From contig NZ_HG917868.1 of assembly GCF_000577895.1 (NCBI RefSeq), forward strand, positions 2,418,001-2,482,000: a stretch of 64,000 nucleotides of DNA. Reading direction: 5' to 3'. Both the position numbers and the translations under genes were made by a program. Each line of letters begins with the position of its first letter. The first letter of the stretch is position 1. Below are positions 19,221-27,433 of this stretch, one piece after another. Below the pieces are notes generated by a model that saw nothing but the letters and a program-made list of their open reading frames with translations, did not search any database and was not told the origin of the DNA. Origin of the DNA: Clostridium bornimense. Lineage in GTDB: Bacteria; Bacillota; Clostridia; Clostridiales; Clostridiaceae.

Positions 19221-19312
19221 TAAGTGAATTAATTGTTTTTTATTTGAAAAATATTACTTAAACAACACTTAAGTATAATAGTTTCATATATGCGCTACAA
19301 ATACATTTACTC
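19221..19312. mobile_element. second short MITE-like element, left end decayed
   Basis: AACAACACTTAAGTATAA at 19261-19278 is followed by the usual tail ending TTTACTC. The interior TATTTGAAAAATATTACT is identical to the interior of the element at 16433-16556. The left core is reduced to TAAGTG...TTG. The right end reaches the stop codon of the next gene. Confidence 0.7.
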
Positions 19313-20075
19313 AAACATGTATTGTAAAATTATCAAACTTAAATATTCCTTGTCCATGTTTTAACTTTCCCTCTTCAAATAAACTTGTCAATCCCTTATC
19401 TATATCATCAACTAATGTCGCAGATATATTTATTTCATGATGTCCCGGTAATACCTTATATATATCTAATTTTTTAACATTTCTAATTGATTGCAAAAAA
19501 TCCACTGGATTAGTTGTGGGATAAAAAATATCCAATTTACCTTTATAAATCAAATCTCCAGAAAATAAATATTTTTTCTTAATATCATAAAAGCATATAT
19601 GTCCAGGTGAATGCCCAGGTGTAGGTATTATTTTAATTATTCTATTTCCTAAATCAATTTCATCGATGTCATATAATTTTTTTATAGACTCAGCTCTAAA
19701 AATTTCATATTTATTAATATCGAAATAATCTGGAAAATCACATGGTTTAGCTATAATATTATTTTTTACTACTTCCAAAGGAATTGGAAATTTTTCTTTT
19801 AACCATTTATGTTCTTTATAATAAATATAGATATTTTTAAAATATTTATGTCCTCCTATATGATCCCAATGAGCATGAGTAGTCACAACTTGAATTTCTT
19901 TATTAGTTAATTTACAAACTACGTCCTTTATATTTCCAATACCAAGCCCTGTATCGATTAATAGACTTTTATTATCACCTATCAATAAGTAACAATGAGT
20001 TTCTTCCCAATGTTTATATTCACTTATTGCATAAGTAATATCATCTATTTTTTCTACTGTAAACCAATTATTCAT
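19311..20075 (-). CDS. metallo-beta-lactamase-fold hydrolase
   Basis: 254 residues from the ATG at 20075 (an in-frame TTG at 20084 is too close to AGTAGGA). The zinc motif is THAHWDHIGG near residues 72-81, with further ligands in PTPGHSPGHICFY near 145-157, FSGDLIYKG near 168-176 and LPGHHEI near 212. This is the glyoxalase II-like branch, usually a thioester or phosphodiester hydrolase rather than a beta-lactamase. The substrate is unknown. Its 3' end touches a MITE-like repeat, and a decayed likeness of that 3' end lies near 16560-16610. Confidence 0.85.
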   Translation of the reverse strand: MNNWFTVEKIDDITYAISEYKHWEETHCYLLIGDNKSLLIDTGLGIGNIKDVVCKLTNKEIQVVTTHAHWDHIGGHKYFKNIYIYYKEHKWLKEKFPIPLEVVKNNIIAKPCDFPDYFDINKYEIFRAESIKKLYDIDEIDLGNRIIKIIPTPGHSPGHICFYDIKKKYLFSGDLIYKGKLDIFYPTTNPVDFLQSIRNVKKLDIYKVLPGHHEINISATLVDDIDKGLTSLFEEGKLKHGQGIFKFDNFTIHV

Positions 20076-20142
20076 ATAATCCAATCCTACTACTTTCTAT
20101 GAATTTTTTCTTCTTCATACTCACATAATAAATTCTATCTTT

Positions 20143-20703
20143 TCATATTAAACTTAAATACTCTTCTTTTAAAATAGAATAAACAGCCATATCACATATT
20201 CCTGAATTATTCTTTCCTGCTTTTCTATTTATTCCTTCAAATTTTAATCCACATTTTTTCATAACTGCTCCTGATGCTGGATTATTTGTATCATGTTTCG
20301 CAGCGATACGTTTCACATCAACTTCTTCAAATAGAAATTTAATTATTGATGAAAATGCTTCTGTTACAATTCCCTTATTCCAATATTCTTTACCAATACA
20401 GTATCCTATTTCTACCGCTTCAACATTTTCATCTATTGATACTACTGAAATTGCCCCAATCGCTTGTCCATCTTCTTTTAATTCAATACACCAATTATAA
20501 ACATTATCATTGCTATACTCATCTAGCCATAAACCTATAATATATTTCGATATGTCCAAATTTTCATGAGTAGGCCAAGTCAAATATTTAGTAACATTAC
20601 TATCACTAGCCCAATTATTAAATAAATCACTAGCATCTTCATCTTTAAATCTTCTTAAAATTAATCTTTCTGTTTCAAGAATTTTTGTTCCCAAATGATT
20701 CAT
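20143..20703 (-). CDS. RimJ/RimL-type GNAT acetyltransferase
   Basis: 186 residues. The start GTKILETERLILRRF is typical of RimJ/RimL/Acetyltransf_3 proteins that acetylate protein N-termini or small molecules. Motif A is IGYCIGKEYWNKGIVTEAF near residues 97-115 and the C-terminal VMKKCGLKFEG completes the domain. AAGGGGGGAG precedes the ATG. It stands 67 bases upstream of the metallo-beta-lactamase-fold gene on the same strand. The true substrate cannot be predicted. Confidence 0.85.
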   Translation of the reverse strand: MNHLGTKILETERLILRRFKDEDASDLFNNWASDSNVTKYLTWPTHENLDISKYIIGLWLDEYSNDNVYNWCIELKEDGQAIGAISVVSIDENVEAVEIGYCIGKEYWNKGIVTEAFSSIIKFLFEEVDVKRIAAKHDTNNPASGAVMKKCGLKFEGINRKAGKNNSGICDMAVYSILKEEYLSLI

Positions 20704-20805
20704 ATTACTCCCCCCTTTTTAATCTTGGCACCATTACAAACGCTTGAAATAAATTATTTAGACAAAATTTCCCTATTAGTACTCTCCATATTATCCTCCA
20801 CCGTT

Positions 20806-21243
20806 TTATAAGATGTTTTTTGACATAATTATCAGTTCCTCACTAGTCTTAAATCCATTCTTCTCATAGAATCCTTCTGTTCTTATTCCATGACATGTAA
20901 TAAGAAATATTTTTTTAATATCCTTATTAAACAACTTATATGTAAAATCATTTAATATCTTTCTTCCATACCCCTTACCTTGACACTTAGCATTAACATA
21001 AAACTCAAGTATTTCAAAATGTTTTCCATCATAAAACATTTCTTCACGTCCCATGATACAACCAACAAGAGTATTATCCTCATAATATGCATTACCTATA
21101 AACCCTGGCATATCTATTATATCTCTAAGTCTTTTTATCGCTGTTTCATAAGTCCACTTATCACGCCAAGGTTCACCATTAAAAACCTCTATAAATAGAT
21201 TTGTAATTTCATATAAATCATTTCTTGTAATCTCCTTAAACAT
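20806..21243 (-). CDS. GNAT-family N-acetyltransferase
   Basis: 145 residues with one GNAT domain; acetyl-CoA motif VNAKCQGKGYGRKILNDF lies near residues 92-109, then GFYEKNGFKTSEE. The protein starts eight bases after the aroB stop with an AGGAGG site, so it is probably co-transcribed with aroB. The substrate is unknown. Confidence 0.82.
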   Translation of the reverse strand: MFKEITRNDLYEITNLFIEVFNGEPWRDKWTYETAIKRLRDIIDMPGFIGNAYYEDNTLVGCIMGREEMFYDGKHFEILEFYVNAKCQGKGYGRKILNDFTYKLFNKDIKKIFLITCHGIRTEGFYEKNGFKTSEELIIMSKNIL

Positions 21244-21251
21244 TGTGCCTC

Positions 21252-22361
21252 CTACATAACTTCAATGACTTTCTTTATCTCCTCTTCGCTAATTACAGTG
21301 GCATATTTACCACCTTCAAATTCCATTACTGATCCAATTCCTTTTTGAAATACAAATCTTATATTGCCATTTCTAACTTTCTTATCTGTATATAGTTTTT
21401 TTACTAACTCTTCTTTATTAATATAACTTGGAATTTTAATAGGTAGTCCACAATTTTCTAATAAGTTTATCACTCTTTCTTTTTCTTCTAAAGTTACATA
21501 GCCCAATTTTTCTCCTAGAATAACTTCCGCAACTATTCCTATAGAAAGTGCTTCTCCGTGCAATAATTTATAATCACTTACTGTTTCTATTGCCCTTCCA
21601 ACAGTATGTCCAAGGTTTAATATTTCTCTCAAATTATTTTCCTTTTCATCTTTCATAACAACTTCATATTTAATTCTACAATTACTTTCTGCTACATGTG
21701 TACAAATCGCTTTATCAAAATCAAATATTTTTTCTATATTATCTTCTATAAACTTAAAAAATTCTTTATCTGCAATGCAAGCATGCTTTATAGTTTCACA
21801 TAATCCACTACTTAATTGACGTCTTGGTAAAGTTGTCCAAGTATTGATATCTATATATACCTTCTTAGGTTGGTATATTAGTCCTATTAAATTAGTAGCT
21901 AGTTCTGTATCAACTGCAGTTTTACCTCCTACTGATGCATCTGCTGCTCCAAGTAATGTTGTAGAGTAATTAATAAAAGGAATCCCTCTTCCATATGTAC
22001 CAGCAATAAATCCAGCTAAATCTGTAACTACTCCACCACCAATAGCAATTATGCAACAATCTCTTCTATATCCCTTTTCTAACATTGCATCTTCGATAAC
22101 CTCTTTTGTTTTTCTTGTCTTACTTTTTTCCCCAGCTTCAAAAACGAATAAATCACATTTATAATTTCTTGCTTTTAATAGGGATACAATATTTTTTGCA
22201 TATAACTTTTCCACAATACTATCTGTAATAATTGCAAAATTTCTTATTTCACCAACAAGTCCATTCTCTATATCTTCTACTAATTTATCTTCTAATTTAT
22301 ACCCTATCTCAATATCATAAGAATCATCTACTACCTTCTTTAATGCAACATGAAAATTCAT
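21252..22361 (-). CDS. aroB: 3-dehydroquinate synthase
   Basis: NAD- and metal-dependent cyclisation of DAHP to 3-dehydroquinate, second step of the shikimate pathway. 369 residues from the ATG at 22361 after AAAGGGAG; the ORF extends 8 codons further without a ribosome site. Motifs are IGGGVVTDLAGFIAGTYGRG near residues 94-113, DASVGGKTAVD near 128, the substrate-binding NLREILNLGHTVG with a zinc histidine near 236, and LLHGEALSIG near 255. No other aro gene is near; the GNAT gene follows. A terminator-like hairpin lies just upstream of its ribosome site. Confidence 0.93.
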   Translation of the reverse strand: MNFHVALKKVVDDSYDIEIGYKLEDKLVEDIENGLVGEIRNFAIITDSIVEKLYAKNIVSLLKARNYKCDLFVFEAGEKSKTRKTKEVIEDAMLEKGYRRDCCIIAIGGGVVTDLAGFIAGTYGRGIPFINYSTTLLGAADASVGGKTAVDTELATNLIGLIYQPKKVYIDINTWTTLPRRQLSSGLCETIKHACIADKEFFKFIEDNIEKIFDFDKAICTHVAESNCRIKYEVVMKDEKENNLREILNLGHTVGRAIETVSDYKLLHGEALSIGIVAEVILGEKLGYVTLEEKERVINLLENCGLPIKIPSYINKEELVKKLYTDKKVRNGNIRFVFQKGIGSVMEFEGGKYATVISEEEIKKVIEVM

Positions 22362-22380
22362 AATATTTTCTCCCTTTATA

Positions 22381-22451
22381 TACAAAAATACCTACTAAAG
22401 ATTTTTTGTCTTTCTCTAGTAGGTCCTTTCTTACTTATAATAACTTTTTAA
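22381..22451 (-). repeat. direct repeat, copy 1: terminator-like hairpin plus relic of the HEPN gene 3' end, in the aroB leader
   Basis: About 60 of 68 bases match copy 2 at 23599-23668. On the minus strand it contains AAAAAGTTATTATAA, then ACCTACTAG...TTTAGTAGGT and TTTTTGT, a terminator-like hairpin ending only a few bases before the aroB ribosome site. The matching part of copy 2 is the last codons of the HEPN gene and its terminator. Confidence 0.8.
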
Positions 22452-22493
22452 CTATTTCATCACTTTCATCATTTTTTCCATTTCTGTAACCTT

Positions 22494-22523
22494 ATAATAT
22501 TTTTCTTCATAATAATAACATAT
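22494..22523 (+). promoter_or_regulatory. candidate sigma-E-type promoter of cotJABC
   Basis: CATATAT near 22519-22525 resembles the sigma-E -10 element (CATACAnT), with ATAATATT near 22494-22501 as a possible -35. Spacing is a little long. cotJ operons are sigma-E dependent in Bacillus, which is why this was considered. Confidence 0.35.
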
Positions 22524-22553
22524 ATGCATTTTAAAAGAAAGGAAATATGCAAA

Positions 22554-22730
22554 ATGAATCAATACAATAGATGTAAAGAAAAGGAAATATATGCTGAAGC
22601 ATATGTAGTTCCTCAAAGCTACTGTAACTTACTTGATAATACTGATGCTTTACTTTTCGGTACAATCTTTAAAGATTTAGTTAGACCATATAGAAGGCGC
22701 AAGAATAAGAAAAAAAATTGTTCTATGTAG
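22554..22730 (+). CDS. cotJA: spore coat protein CotJA
   Basis: 58 residues from the ATG at 22554, which follows GAAAGGAAATATG. It is a small basic protein with the family's PQSYCNLLDNTDALLFGTIFKDL segment in the middle and a poly-Lys/Arg tail. CotJA is a spore coat component in Bacillus and clostridia. It is first in cotJABC, ending 11 bases before cotJB; the order is diagnostic. Confidence 0.88.
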   Translation: MNQYNRCKEKEIYAEAYVVPQSYCNLLDNTDALLFGTIFKDLVRPYRRRKNKKKNCSM

Positions 22731-22741
22731 GAGGACTCCAT

Positions 22742-23008
22742 ATGTATAGTAAAAGTAAATTATTAAATGATATAAAGAAATATCAATTTTATGCCGTTGA
22801 ATTAAACCTTTACTTGGATAATTTTCCAGATAATAAAAAGGCACAAGAAGATTATAAATGTATATCTGATACCTTAAACACTCTAGTTAAACAATATGAA
22901 AAGCAATTCGGACCTCTTACTAACTTTGGAAATAGTAGCGTAGTAGATCAAAGAATATGGGTTGATGGTCCATGGCCTTGGGAAAAGTGTATAGAGGAGG
23001 ATAAATAA
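22742..23008 (+). CDS. cotJB: spore coat protein CotJB
   Basis: 88 residues from the ATG at 22742, eight bases after GGAGG. Typical CotJB features are YQFYAVELNLYLDNFPDN near residues 14-31 and the C-terminal WVDGPWPWEKCIEED. It lies between cotJA and cotJC with near-contiguous coding, so it is part of one sporulation transcript. Confidence 0.92.
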   Translation: MYSKSKLLNDIKKYQFYAVELNLYLDNFPDNKKAQEDYKCISDTLNTLVKQYEKQFGPLTNFGNSSVVDQRIWVDGPWPWEKCIEEDK

Positions 23009-23010
23009 CT

Positions 23011-23574
23011 ATGTGGATTTATACAAAAACTTTAGAATATCCAATAAATATAAAATGTAAAGACCTTAAAATGGCTAAATATCTTATTTCTCAATATGGT
23101 GGTCCTGATGGCGAACTTAGTGCTTCCCTTAGATATTTAAATCAACGTTATACAATGCCTACTGGAAAATCAAAAGGTTTGTTAACAGATATAGGTACAG
23201 AAGAATTAGCCCACGTTGAAATGATTGCGACTATGATTTATCAACTTATAAATGATGCATCTGTTGATGAATTAAAAGCTGCCGGCCTTGCTACACAATA
23301 TGTTGACCATGGTAAAGCTCTATTCTATACAGATGCTCAAGGAAATCCTTGGACTGCAACTTATATTCAAGCTAAAGATGATCCTATAGCTGACCTCCAT
23401 GAAGATATGGCAGCAGAACAAAAAGCTAGATCAACTTATGAACATCTTATTAACTTAACTGATGATAGTGATGTTAAAGATGTTCTTAAATTCTTACGTC
23501 AAAGAGAGATTGTTCACTTTCAAAGATTTGGTGAAGCTTTAGTTGACGTACAAGATTCTATTAAATGCAAATAG
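23011..23574 (+). CDS. cotJC: spore coat protein CotJC, manganese-catalase family
   Basis: 187 residues with a four-helix, ferritin-like dinuclear metal centre. Probable metal ligands sit in GTEELAHVEMIAT near residues 70-82 and AAEQKARSTYEHLI near 133-146, with REIVHFQRFGEAL near 168. CotJC is a manganese catalase-like coat enzyme. A GAGGAGG site precedes the ATG by about eight bases. The gene ends just before repeat copy 2, which also carries the terminator of the facing HEPN gene. Confidence 0.93.
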   Translation: MWIYTKTLEYPINIKCKDLKMAKYLISQYGGPDGELSASLRYLNQRYTMPTGKSKGLLTDIGTEELAHVEMIATMIYQLINDASVDELKAAGLATQYVDHGKALFYTDAQGNPWTATYIQAKDDPIADLHEDMAAEQKARSTYEHLINLTDDSDVKDVLKFLRQREIVHFQRFGEALVDVQDSIKCK

Positions 23575-23598
23575 AATTTTTTGTTTTATTTGTTTTTA

Positions 23599-23668
23599 TA
23601 CAAAAATACCTACTAAAGATTCTTTCTCTTCCTCTAGTAGGTATTTTATTATTTATAGTAACTTTTCT
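23599..23668 (-). repeat. direct repeat, copy 2: HEPN gene 3' end and terminator
   Basis: Ends the HEPN gene (stop at 23653) with stem ACCTACTAG...CTTTAGTAGGT and a T-run on the minus strand. Copy 1 is at 22381-22451, on the other side of cotJABC. On the plus strand the same hairpin could also end cotJC transcripts. Confidence 0.85.
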
Positions 23669-24048
23669 AGTTTTTCCACTAATTCTTCAATTGCAGGTAC
23701 ATAATCTTTAACTATTCTTTCTGCAACTTCACTAGCTAAATTTTCGTTATAAATATGTGATGTACAATTTCTATCTTCCAATAAATTTATCCATATTTCT
23801 TCGCTAGAAATTAAATTATTTACATAAGCTTTTTTGAAAATAGTTCTTGGAAATGAATTATCTAAAGTAACCCCTAAATATTTCATAAATTCTCTTAATG
23901 TTTTATGAGTTAATTCATAAGTAAACTCAAACCTTTGTATAAGACTATCTCTTATGATTTCATTACTTCCATCATAAAGTTCTGACACTTCTTTAAGCTT
24001 ATTATAGGCTTTTACTAAATTCATGTATTTAAATTCAACACTTCTCAT
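23653..24048 (-). CDS. hepT: HEPN-domain toxin of a type VII HEPN/MNT toxin-antitoxin system (HepT)
   Basis: 131 residues, all helical, of the HI0074 nucleotidyltransferase-substrate-binding family. The HEPN catalytic motif RX4HXY is intact as RNCTSHIY near residues 92-99; in studied HepT toxins this tyrosine is the residue that the MNT partner AMPylates. HEPN toxins are RNases. The ATG follows GGAGTAG and lies inside the end of the MNT gene (14-base overlap). Toxic activity is inferred from family. Confidence 0.85.
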   Translation of the reverse strand: MRSVEFKYMNLVKAYNKLKEVSELYDGSNEIIRDSLIQRFEFTYELTHKTLREFMKYLGVTLDNSFPRTIFKKAYVNNLISSEEIWINLLEDRNCTSHIYNENLASEVAERIVKDYVPAIEELVEKLEKLL

Positions 24049-24325
24049 ATAAAACTACTCCATCATTTTTCACTTGTTCTATAAAAAATTCATCTTTTAC
24101 TAAATTCATATCTGAAAAATCAAATTCTAATAATGTTCTAATATTAAGCTCTACATCTTCTATAAAACTATATATTGACTTATTAGCATAAACAGCAAGA
24201 TCAATATCACTCTTTGTTGAATTGTCCCCTCTAGCTCTAGAGCCAAACAAAATTACCTTCTCAATTTCCTGATGTTCTTTCGATATCTCTATTATCTTAC
24301 TAATAATATCTTCCTTTAAATCCAA
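24035..24325 (-). CDS. mntA: MNT-domain nucleotidyltransferase antitoxin (MntA)
   Basis: 96 residues if it starts at the TTG at 24325, which follows AAGGAG by eight bases; the longer frame to 24403 has no ribosome site. The minimal nucleotidyltransferase motif GSX10DXD is exact in GSRARGDNSTKSDID. MntA antitoxins use ATP to AMPylate the HEPN partner on its RX4HXY tyrosine. The gene precedes hepT and overlaps it by 14 bases, the normal arrangement. Confidence 0.85.
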   Translation of the reverse strand: MDLKEDIISKIIEISKEHQEIEKVILFGSRARGDNSTKSDIDLAVYANKSIYSFIEDVELNIRTLLEFDFSDMNLVKDEFFIEQVKNDGVVLYEKC

Positions 24326-24452
24326 AAGAATATTCTCCTTTATATAAATGTTATTTATTATTATAACCCAAATCTTTTCCATAATAAATAATGTGTGTAA
24401 CAAAATAAATTTAATATCTTATACTTTTACAATATAATTAACTTCTAAAAAA

Positions 24453-25304
24453 TTATAGTTTAATCTCTCCCCCTATAACAATAGCCTTAGAATTACTTCC
24501 ATGTCCAATATCCTCTGTTTTAGCTATAGGTATTTCTTTGTTATTAACTATATCCAGAACTAATTGTTCTATGGTAGGCTTAGCTTGTTTTTCTTCCATT
24601 TCAGTAAAAGTTCCAAGAATTATTCCCTTAACCTCATTAAATGCTCCCATTTGCTTTAATTGATTTAAATAAGTTGTCATAAGTGGCACTTCTCCACCTA
24701 AGCTTTCTAAAAATAAAACTTTATCTTTAAAAGATGGCATATAAGGTGTTCCCGCTAATTTTAAGAAGCAACGTATATTACCACCAACGACAGTTCCGCT
24801 TATAGAATTCCCTTGTAAAAATCTATAATTAATATTTAATAAATCATTTTTATCTTCTAATATTGTTTTACGAAAATTCTCGATTTGTTCTTCACCATGA
24901 TCATATATCAAATTTCTAATTTGATATAAAAATGATGATATTTCTGTTTTTGAATATATAGCATTAATAACAGTAGTTAGATCACTATATCCAAAGAATA
25001 GCTTTGGATTCTTTTTAATTATTTCAAAATCTAAATATTCTAATACTTCATTAGCAACATTCCCTCCAGATATATCAAAGATTGCTTTAATACTATCATC
25101 TAAATAAAACTTCATAAGAGCATCCGCTCTTTCTTTTCCACTGCCACTAAAAACAGAATATTTTTCATAAATATAATCGCTACATATAGGCTGTAGTCCT
25201 ATAGATTCTAACACTTCTACTAACGTATCTATCTTTGGTCTAGCTGTCTTCAATTGAGCATTTGAACAACCAACTATTGCAACTTTATCTTTAATGTTTA
25301 ACAT
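24453..25304 (-). CDS. S66 LD-carboxypeptidase / MccF-like serine peptidase
   Basis: 283 residues of family S66. The nucleophile serine is in FFGYSDLT near residues 102-109, the catalytic glutamate in LFLESLGGE near 198-206 and the histidine in DIGHGSNSKA near 266-275. The family includes LdcA, which trims muropeptides during cell-wall recycling, and MccF, which inactivates microcin C-type nucleotide-peptides. Length and motifs do not separate them. AGAGGAAAG precedes the ATG. The neighbouring thyX ends upstream by 29 bases on the same strand. Confidence 0.8.
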   Translation of the reverse strand: MLNIKDKVAIVGCSNAQLKTARPKIDTLVEVLESIGLQPICSDYIYEKYSVFSGSGKERADALMKFYLDDSIKAIFDISGGNVANEVLEYLDFEIIKKNPKLFFGYSDLTTVINAIYSKTEISSFLYQIRNLIYDHGEEQIENFRKTILEDKNDLLNINYRFLQGNSISGTVVGGNIRCFLKLAGTPYMPSFKDKVLFLESLGGEVPLMTTYLNQLKQMGAFNEVKGIILGTFTEMEEKQAKPTIEQLVLDIVNNKEIPIAKTEDIGHGSNSKAIVIGGEIKL

Positions 25305-25333
25305 GTACTTTCCTCTACTCTCATAAAATTATT

Positions 25334-25963
25334 TTATCTTATTATATCATCAAAAATTACTGGTACCTTTTCTTTAAAAACTTCTAAAATCATAAATGCT
25401 ACTTGTCTCATTTGTGGATGAGCAGCTTTACTTGTTCTTAACTTAAAAAAATGTCTCCATTCTCTTAAATTCATAGTAATAATAATCTCTGTTTTAAGTG
25501 AATTAGGTAATATTGATCTTGCTTCTTCTGGAGTTGCTCCTATCTTTAACAGTTCTAAATATTGATTTTCAATATTTTTCATTGTATTTATCCATATATC
25601 TTTTTTATCTTTATCTTCATCACCTGTCCAAAAACATGGGTTAATAAATGTAAGTTCATTATCAAATTTATCTTTTCCATAATTACAATACCTAGTACTT
25701 TCTTGAGCATAACTAGCCACTCTATGTCTTACTATTTCATGAGTTACTCCTCTATCACATACTACTCTTACTGACAAACTTACATGTTCAATTACAGACT
25801 CATGGCCTCTTTTCATTAAACTTTCTACAAATCTTTTTGCTGATTCTTCTGTTATTCTATCTTCACTTTTATAACAAACACGACCTACCTTTTCTATTGT
25901 TTTTAATATATCTTCTCCATTAATTTCTGATTCTAACTCCACATATGGCTCAATTATTTTCAC
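25334..25963 (-). CDS. thyX: flavin-dependent thymidylate synthase
   Basis: Makes dTMP from dUMP using FAD, NADPH and methylene-tetrahydrofolate. 209 residues with the ThyX signature RHRVASYAQESTRY near residues 79-92 (RHRxxSxxxxSxR). The start is a GTG preceded by GGGGGAG. It follows a YjjG-like nucleotidase gene by 12 bases; both relate to pyrimidine nucleotides, so one transcript is plausible. Confidence 0.95.
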   Translation of the reverse strand: MKIIEPYVELESEINGEDILKTIEKVGRVCYKSEDRITEESAKRFVESLMKRGHESVIEHVSLSVRVVCDRGVTHEIVRHRVASYAQESTRYCNYGKDKFDNELTFINPCFWTGDEDKDKKDIWINTMKNIENQYLELLKIGATPEEARSILPNSLKTEIIITMNLREWRHFFKLRTSKAAHPQMRQVAFMILEVFKEKVPVIFDDIIR

Positions 25964-25975
25964 TGAATTCTCCCC

Positions 25976-26656
25976 CTATAATAAATTGATTAACTCATAT
26001 AAATTTTTTATTTCATAAGTTACCTTAACATCTTTATCATTAGTAAAATTATATCTATTAAACCAACAAGTCTCTATCCCTACATTATTTCCACCTTTTA
26101 TATCAGAAGATAATGAATCTCCCACTATAAGTACAGAATTCTTATCATTTACTTCTAATTTCTCAAAAACATATTTAAAAAATTCTTTTTGTGGCTTTTG
26201 ATATCCTATATCACTAGAAATAAATATATTAGAAATATATTGTTTTATTGTTGATTTATTAAATCGTTGCTCTTGCATTGATTTAATTCCATTAGTAACA
26301 ATTGCAAGAACATACTTTTTACTTAATACTCTACAAATTTCTTCAGCTCCATTTATTAAAATTGATTCACTTGCTAATTGTTCTAAATAATAATCATTAA
26401 AATTATCTGGATCTTCATCAACTGATAAAGTTTCAAATAATCTTTTAAATCTTGTAACTTGTAAATTTTCCTTTGTTATTTCTCCCAATTCATATTTTTT
26501 CCACAATTCCTTATTAATTTTTCTGAAATTATCAACAATATTATCCACATATGAAATATTAAAGTAATCTAAAGATTTCTTTATAACTTTTTCTTCTGCT
26601 AACCTAAAGTCAAAAAGTGTATCGTCTGCATCAAAAAGAATATATTTATATTTCAT
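25976..26656 (-). CDS. YjjG-family HAD 5'-nucleotidase
   Basis: 226 residues. HAD motif I is ILFDADDTLFDF near residues 6-17 (DADDTLFD is characteristic of YjjG), motif II IVTNGIK near 119 and motif IV VLIVGDSLSSDIKGG near 178-192. YjjG dephosphorylates pyrimidine nucleotides including dUMP and non-canonical ones. AGGAGGAAAG precedes the ATG. It lies directly upstream of thyX. Confidence 0.82.
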   Translation of the reverse strand: MKYKYILFDADDTLFDFRLAEEKVIKKSLDYFNISYVDNIVDNFRKINKELWKKYELGEITKENLQVTRFKRLFETLSVDEDPDNFNDYYLEQLASESILINGAEEICRVLSKKYVLAIVTNGIKSMQEQRFNKSTIKQYISNIFISSDIGYQKPQKEFFKYVFEKLEVNDKNSVLIVGDSLSSDIKGGNNVGIETCWFNRYNFTNDKDVKVTYEIKNLYELINLL

Positions 26657-26689
26657 TCTTTCCTCCTATAATTTTATAATAAAAAAAGA

Positions 26690-26722
26690 CCTACTAGAGT
26701 TCATTTATGACTTTCTAGTAGG
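26690..26722 (-). terminator. terminator of the GNAT gene at 26738-27250
   Basis: CCTACTAGA (26690-26698) with TCTAGTAGG (26714-26722), followed by TCTTTTTTT on the minus strand. Its stem is close in sequence to the two hairpins flanking cotJABC. Confidence 0.85.
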
Positions 26723-26737
26723 ACTCAAAAATTACTC

Positions 26738-27250
26738 TTATTTTCTTTCAATGGCCATCTCATAAATACCCCAGCTTTCATCTTTATATTTAAATACATC
26801 TTTGCAATATTTTTCATCAATAAATCCTACTGATTTATAACAACAATGTGCTACTTCATTATTATCAAAAACTCCTAATGTCATTCTTTTCATTTTTAAT
26901 ATTTCAAAGGCATATTTTACTGCCAGTGACATCATTTCTCTGCCATATCCTTGTTCACGTTTTTCCTTATCTATAATAACAAATCCTATATGTATACTAT
27001 TATCCTCATAGTCTGCAAGACGCATTAAAAAATGTCCTACTGGATTACCCTCCGCATCTATAGCCGTAACTATAAAGCCATTATTTTCTTTCTCATAATT
27101 ATGATAGTATTCTTCCAATTGTTCTTTTGTCAGTGGATATGTGAACTTATCAGCACACCACTTAGAAAAAGTTGCTTCATCATCTATCCAGTTTAAAAGA
27201 TATTTTTCATCACTTAATTTATACGGTCTTAATCTAATCAATAAATACAC
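26738..27250 (-). CDS. GNAT-family N-acetyltransferase (Acetyltransf_3 type)
   Basis: 170 residues. Starts IRLRPYKLSDEKYLLNW as in RimJ/RimL relatives; acetyl-CoA motif A is GFVIIDKEKREQGYGREMM near residues 88-106, and CCYKSVGF completes the domain. The ribosome site before the ATG is weak, so the start is uncertain by a few codons. Substrate unknown. It has its own terminator. Confidence 0.8.
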   Translation of the reverse strand: MYLLIRLRPYKLSDEKYLLNWIDDEATFSKWCADKFTYPLTKEQLEEYYHNYEKENNGFIVTAIDAEGNPVGHFLMRLADYEDNSIHIGFVIIDKEKREQGYGREMMSLAVKYAFEILKMKRMTLGVFDNNEVAHCCYKSVGFIDEKYCKDVFKYKDESWGIYEMAIERK

Positions 27251-27390
27251 TTCATCTTAACCATTACTTTTTTCACCCTTATTTTATTTTAAAAAATTTT
27301 GTACCTTTTTCTTTTAATTTTCTATTTAATTATATCACCGACACTTGTAACTTTTTGTAATATTTTATCTAAAATCTTTTGAATAAAAAA

Positions 27391-27424
27391 AAGCATATCC
27401 TAATAAAATAAATAGGATATGCTT
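27391..27424 (-). terminator. terminator of the CarD-family gene
   Basis: AAGCATATCCTA (27391-27402) and TAGGATATGCTT (27413-27424) form a 12-bp stem, followed by TTTTTTT on the minus strand. Confidence 0.9.
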
Positions 27425-27433
27425 ATAATCTTA

